Below, piece by piece: positions 5,101 to 7,287 of a stretch of DNA of 7,287 nucleotides. The notes beneath the pieces were generated by a model, which saw only the letters and a program-made list of their open reading frames with translations, was not told the DNA's origin and searched no databases. Positions within the stretch are counted from its first letter, which is position 1. Every line of letters starts with the position of its first letter. This stretch comes from Pseudomonadota bacterium (GTDB lineage: Bacteria > Pseudomonadota > Gammaproteobacteria > Burkholderiales > Burkholderiaceae_C). A program made the position numbers and the translations under genes. The stretch is from the NCBI GenBank assembly GCA_023438115.1, contig JAEZEB010000387.1, forward strand, positions 1 to 7,287, read 5' to 3'.

Positions 5101-6044
5101 GCAAGCGCATCTTCTTCAACGAGGTCGTCACCCGCGACGGCTTCCAGATCGAACCCGAGTTCATCCCCACCGACGCCAAGGTGCAGCTGGTGGATGCCTT
5201 GAGCGACTGCGGCTACGCCAAGATCGAGGTCACCTCCTTCACCTCGCCCAAGGCCATCCCCATGCTGCGCGATGCCGAGGAGGTGATGGGCCGCATCCGC
5301 CGCGCGCCGGGCGTGGAATACACGGTGCTGGTGCCCAACCTGCGCGGCGCCGAGCGCGCCATGGAGTCGCGGGCCGACGAGCTCAACCTCGTGATGTCCA
5401 CCTCCGAGACGCACAACCTCGCCAACCTGCGCATGCCGCGCGAGAAGAGCTTCGCGGCGCTGGCCGAGGTGCTGCGCGTCGTCGACGGCCGCACGCCCAT
5501 CAACGTGTCGCTCTCCACGTGCTTCGGCTGCCCCATGGAGGGCGACGTGCCGCAGGCCGAGGTGCTGGCCTGGGCGCAGCGCTTCGCGGACCTGGGCGTG
5601 CGCGGCCTCACGATCTGCGATACCACCGGCATGGCGCATCCCGCGCAGGTGGCGCGCATGTGCGAGGCGCTGCAGCAGCGCTTCCCCGGGCTGCAGCTGA
5701 CCCTGCACTTCCACAACACGCGCGGCATGGGCCTGGCCAACGTGCTGGCCGCCGTGCAGGCGGGCATCGTGCGCTTCGACGGCTCGCTGGGCGGCCTGGG
5801 CGGCTGTCCCTATGCGCCGGGCGCGAGCGGCAACATCAGCAGCGAGGATGCGATCCACATGCTCGCGGCGATGGGCTACGACACGGGCATGGACTTCGAT
5901 CGCCTGCTGGCGGTGGCGCGCGCGCTGCCCGCGATCGTCGGCCACGAAGTGCCGGGCCAGGTCGCCAAGGCCGGTCCCATCTCGCAACTGCATCCCGCGC
6001 CCGCCGCCGTCGCCGAACTGCGCGCGGCGCTCCAGCTTTCCTGA
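5097..6044 (+). CDS. HMG-CoA lyase-like enzyme (HMGL aldolase superfamily)
   Basis: This 315-aa cytoplasmic TIM-barrel lyase is expected to cleave a 3-hydroxy-3-substituted acyl-CoA into a keto acid (or keto-CoA product) and an acyl-CoA, using a divalent metal. All recognised HMG-CoA lyase active-site elements are present: Arg13-Asp14 in RDGFQ, Glu44 in KIEVTSF, the metal ligands His204 and His206 in LHFHN, catalytic Cys237 in GLGGCPYAPGASGN, and Asn246. The start is GTG at 5097, overlapping the CoA-transferase stop (GTGA); the same frame is open far upstream, but only as a shadow of that gene. Differences from classical enzymes include RDGF for RDGL and PKAIPMLRD where PKWVPQM is usual, so a related substrate such as a branched or citramalyl-type CoA is possible. 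Coupled translation with the CoA-transferase argues for consecutive pathway steps. Confidence 0.93.
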   Translation: MSKRIFFNEVVTRDGFQIEPEFIPTDAKVQLVDALSDCGYAKIEVTSFTSPKAIPMLRDAEEVMGRIRRAPGVEYTVLVPNLRGAERAMESRADELNLVMSTSETHNLANLRMPREKSFAALAEVLRVVDGRTPINVSLSTCFGCPMEGDVPQAEVLAWAQRFADLGVRGLTICDTTGMAHPAQVARMCEALQQRFPGLQLTLHFHNTRGMGLANVLAAVQAGIVRFDGSLGGLGGCPYAPGASGNISSEDAIHMLAAMGYDTGMDFDRLLAVARALPAIVGHEVPGQVAKAGPISQLHPAPAAVAELRAALQLS

Positions 6045-6052
6045 AACCAACG

Positions 6053-6069
6053 GGCGCCGCGCCGGCGCC
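6053..6069 (+). other. Short GC stem-loop between lyase and Bug genes
   Basis: GGCGCC (6053-6058) and GGCGCC (6064-6069) can pair as a 6-bp all-GC stem with a 5-base loop (GCGCC). It lies between the lyase stop (6042-6044) and the Bug Shine-Dalgarno (GAGGAGA, 6070-6076). There is no U-tract, so it is not a typical terminator. It could shield the 5' end of a processed Bug transcript. In DNA this rich in GC, chance is a real alternative. Confidence 0.25.
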
Positions 6070-6084
6070 GAGGAGACAACCCGC

Positions 6085-7050
6085 ATGAACATCACCCGTC
6101 GCCGACTCGTCACCGCCGCCGCCGCGGGCGCCGCCGCAGCAGCCCTTCCGGCGCTGGCCCAGAACCGGCCCGTCACCATCGTCGTGGGCGCCGCGCCGGG
6201 CGGCACCACCGACATCTCCGCGCGCATGCTGGCCGAGCCGCTGGCGCGCGTGCTGGGCACTTCCGTCGTGGTCGACAACCGCAGCGGCGCCAACGGCAAC
6301 ATCGCGGGCCAGATGGTGGCGCGCGCGCCCGGCGACGGCCACACGCTGCTGGTGCAGTACTCGGGCTACCAGAGCATCACGCCGCTGATCCAGCCGGTGC
6401 AGGGCTTCGATCCGGGTCGCGACCTCAAGCCGATCGGCCACCTGATCGATGCGCCGCAGGTGATGGTGGTGCGCCAGGACTTCCCGGCCAGGGATTTCAA
6501 GGAATTCCTCGCCTACGTGCGCGCGAACCCGGGCAAGGTGAACTACGCGTCCAGCGGCAACGGCGCGCTGCAGCACGTCACCACCGAGCTGCTGAAGGAC
6601 ATGACGAAGACCTTCATGACGCACATCCCGTACCGCGGCACCGGCCCCGCCATGACGGACCTGCTGGCCGGCACCGTGGACCTGACCATCACCACGCCGC
6701 CCCCGCTGCTGCCGCACATCCGCGCCGGCAAGATCCGCCCGCTGATGGTGACGGGCAAGTCGCGCCTGCCTTCGCTGCCCGACGTGCCGACCGCCACCGA
6801 GATGGGCGTCCCGCTGGAGGCTTCGTCGTGGTTCGCCGTGTACGGACCGTCCGCGATGCCGGCCGACGTGCAGAACCGCCTCTCCGCGGCCGTGCGCCAG
6901 GTGGTCGAATCGGCCGAATTCCGCAAGCGCGCCGAGGAGCAGGGCGCCAAGGCGATCGCGATGACGCCCGCCGAACTGGATGCGCTGGGCAGGAAGGAAC
7001 GCGCCCAGTGGGAGCGCGTGGTCAAGGCCGCCAACATCAAGGCGGACTGA
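6085..7050 (+). CDS. Bug-family (TctC-like) periplasmic solute-binding protein
   Basis: This 321-aa exported protein belongs to the Bug/TctC family, the periplasmic receptors of tripartite tricarboxylate transporters, which bind carboxylates and related small molecules. Residues 1-25 are a signal peptide, MNITRRRLV then an Ala-rich core and PALA, with likely cleavage before Gln26. The Arg triplet resembles a twin-arginine motif, though Sec export is possible. The mature protein begins with the family pattern RPVTIVVGAAPGGTTDISAR (28-47), where the Gly-Gly-x-x-Asp-x-x-Ala-Arg loop contacts the ligand. Later markers are VVDNRSGANGNIAG, NPGKVNYASSGNG, HIPYRGTGPAMTDLLAGTVDL and RLPSLPDVPTATEMG. 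The ATG has a strong Shine-Dalgarno, GAGGAGA (6070-6076), 8 bases upstream. It is the last gene of the cluster, 40 bases after the lyase. No tctA/tctB partner is seen, so it may use a transporter encoded elsewhere or act as a sensor. Confidence 0.95.
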   Translation: MNITRRRLVTAAAAGAAAAALPALAQNRPVTIVVGAAPGGTTDISARMLAEPLARVLGTSVVVDNRSGANGNIAGQMVARAPGDGHTLLVQYSGYQSITPLIQPVQGFDPGRDLKPIGHLIDAPQVMVVRQDFPARDFKEFLAYVRANPGKVNYASSGNGALQHVTTELLKDMTKTFMTHIPYRGTGPAMTDLLAGTVDLTITTPPPLLPHIRAGKIRPLMVTGKSRLPSLPDVPTATEMGVPLEASSWFAVYGPSAMPADVQNRLSAAVRQVVESAEFRKRAEEQGAKAIAMTPAELDALGRKERAQWERVVKAANIKAD

Positions 7051-7056
7051 GGGGCT

Positions 7057-7287
7057 TCAGTGCTGGCTGAGTGGCGTGTCCTCACGCAGTTCGGCCAGCG
7101 TGAGGTGGTAGGTCGCCACCCACAGCACGAACTCCGAGGTGCCTTGCCGGTAGGGATTGCGCGGCTCTGCGCTGATGCCCAGCGCCACCAGGCGCGCGGC
7201 GTTCTCCGCCTCGCGCCGCACCGTGGCCACGCGATCGCGGCTGAGGGCGCCGCCCAGCGAGGCGGGCTGCGAGGGCCGGTGCTGCGC
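7057..7287 (-). CDS. C-terminal part of an unrecognised protein (runs off the right edge)
   Basis: On the minus strand the frame ending at TGA (7059-7057) is open all the way to the window edge: 76 codons with no in-frame start near the edge that must be the beginning. I do not recognise the family. The visible part is soluble. It has a helical, charged stretch (RDRVATVRREAENAARLVALG) followed by NPYRQGTSEFVLWVATYH and LTLAELREDTPLSQH at the C-terminus. The Tyr/Trp/Phe-containing core and sensible amino-acid mix look like true protein rather than a shadow frame. It converges on the Bug gene with 6 bases between the stop codons. An internal GTG start (codon 20 or 23) is possible, but the upstream frame also looks coding. 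Confidence 0.6.
   Translation of the reverse strand, partial: AQHRPSQPASLGGALSRDRVATVRREAENAARLVALGISAEPRNPYRQGTSEFVLWVATYHLTLAELREDTPLSQH

Noticed and set aside
4881..6344. 487-codon minus-strand open frame opposite the lyase
   Set aside because: Antisense shadow without domain features.
7046..7061. ACTGA-N6-TCAGT inverted repeat as a bidirectional terminator
   Set aside because: Only 5 bp, no U-tract on either side, and it arises simply because both convergent genes end in ACTGA.
1..7287. CRISPR arrays, tRNA or rRNA genes, insertion sequences, phage genes
   Set aside because: No spaced direct repeats, cloverleaf-like sequence, rRNA signature, transposase or phage motif was seen on either strand.

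Overview
This is a very GC-rich chromosomal segment (about 70% G+C by eye) with codon use to match. The gene families point to a betaproteobacterium of the order Burkholderiales, most likely a Comamonadaceae-like organism. The main clue is a Bug-type (TctC-like) periplasmic binding protein next to a class III CoA-transferase and an HMG-CoA-lyase-like enzyme, a combination typical of that group. This assignment rests on recalled family distributions; no database search was run.

Layout. Bases 1-108 are non-coding. They hold two REP-like units, each a GTAG tetranucleotide followed by a stem-loop, in opposite orientations just beyond the stop codon of the first gene. Bases 109-1875 (minus) encode a complete half-size ABC exporter. 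An 83-bp divergent intergenic region follows, with a perfect 6-bp inverted repeat. Then come, on the plus strand, an unrecognised protein of about 192 aa (1959-2537), a small stand-alone HPt-domain protein (2569-2907), and a LysR-type regulator (2904-3851, GTG start, overlapping the HPt stop by 4 bases). Next are a CaiB/BaiF class III CoA-transferase (3886-5100), an HMG-CoA-lyase-like enzyme (5097-6044, again a GTG start with a 4-base overlap) and a Bug solute-binding protein with a twin-arginine-like signal peptide (6085-7050). The right edge holds the last 76 codons of an unrecognised minus-strand gene that converges on the Bug gene, with only 6 bases between the two stop codons.

How the genes fit together. 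The cluster from LysR to Bug reads as a small catabolic operon. The Bug protein would capture an organic acid in the periplasm, the CoA-transferase would activate it with CoA taken from a donor thioester, and the lyase would split the resulting 3-hydroxy-acyl-CoA by retro-aldol chemistry. The LysR protein would sense the acid or an intermediate. Both enzymes keep their recognised catalytic residues, but the lyase differs from classical HMG-CoA lyases near the active site, so its substrate is open. No TctA/TctB membrane partner lies in the window.

The most noteworthy non-coding signals are the REP-like pair at the left edge, a LysR-box-like dyad (T-N11-A) in the 3' end of the LysR gene, and a second dyad ending one base before the CoA-transferase start codon. 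The CoA-transferase and the ABC exporter both lack a Shine-Dalgarno sequence and have a -10-like hexamer 6-8 bases before ATG, which suggests leaderless or very short-leader transcripts.
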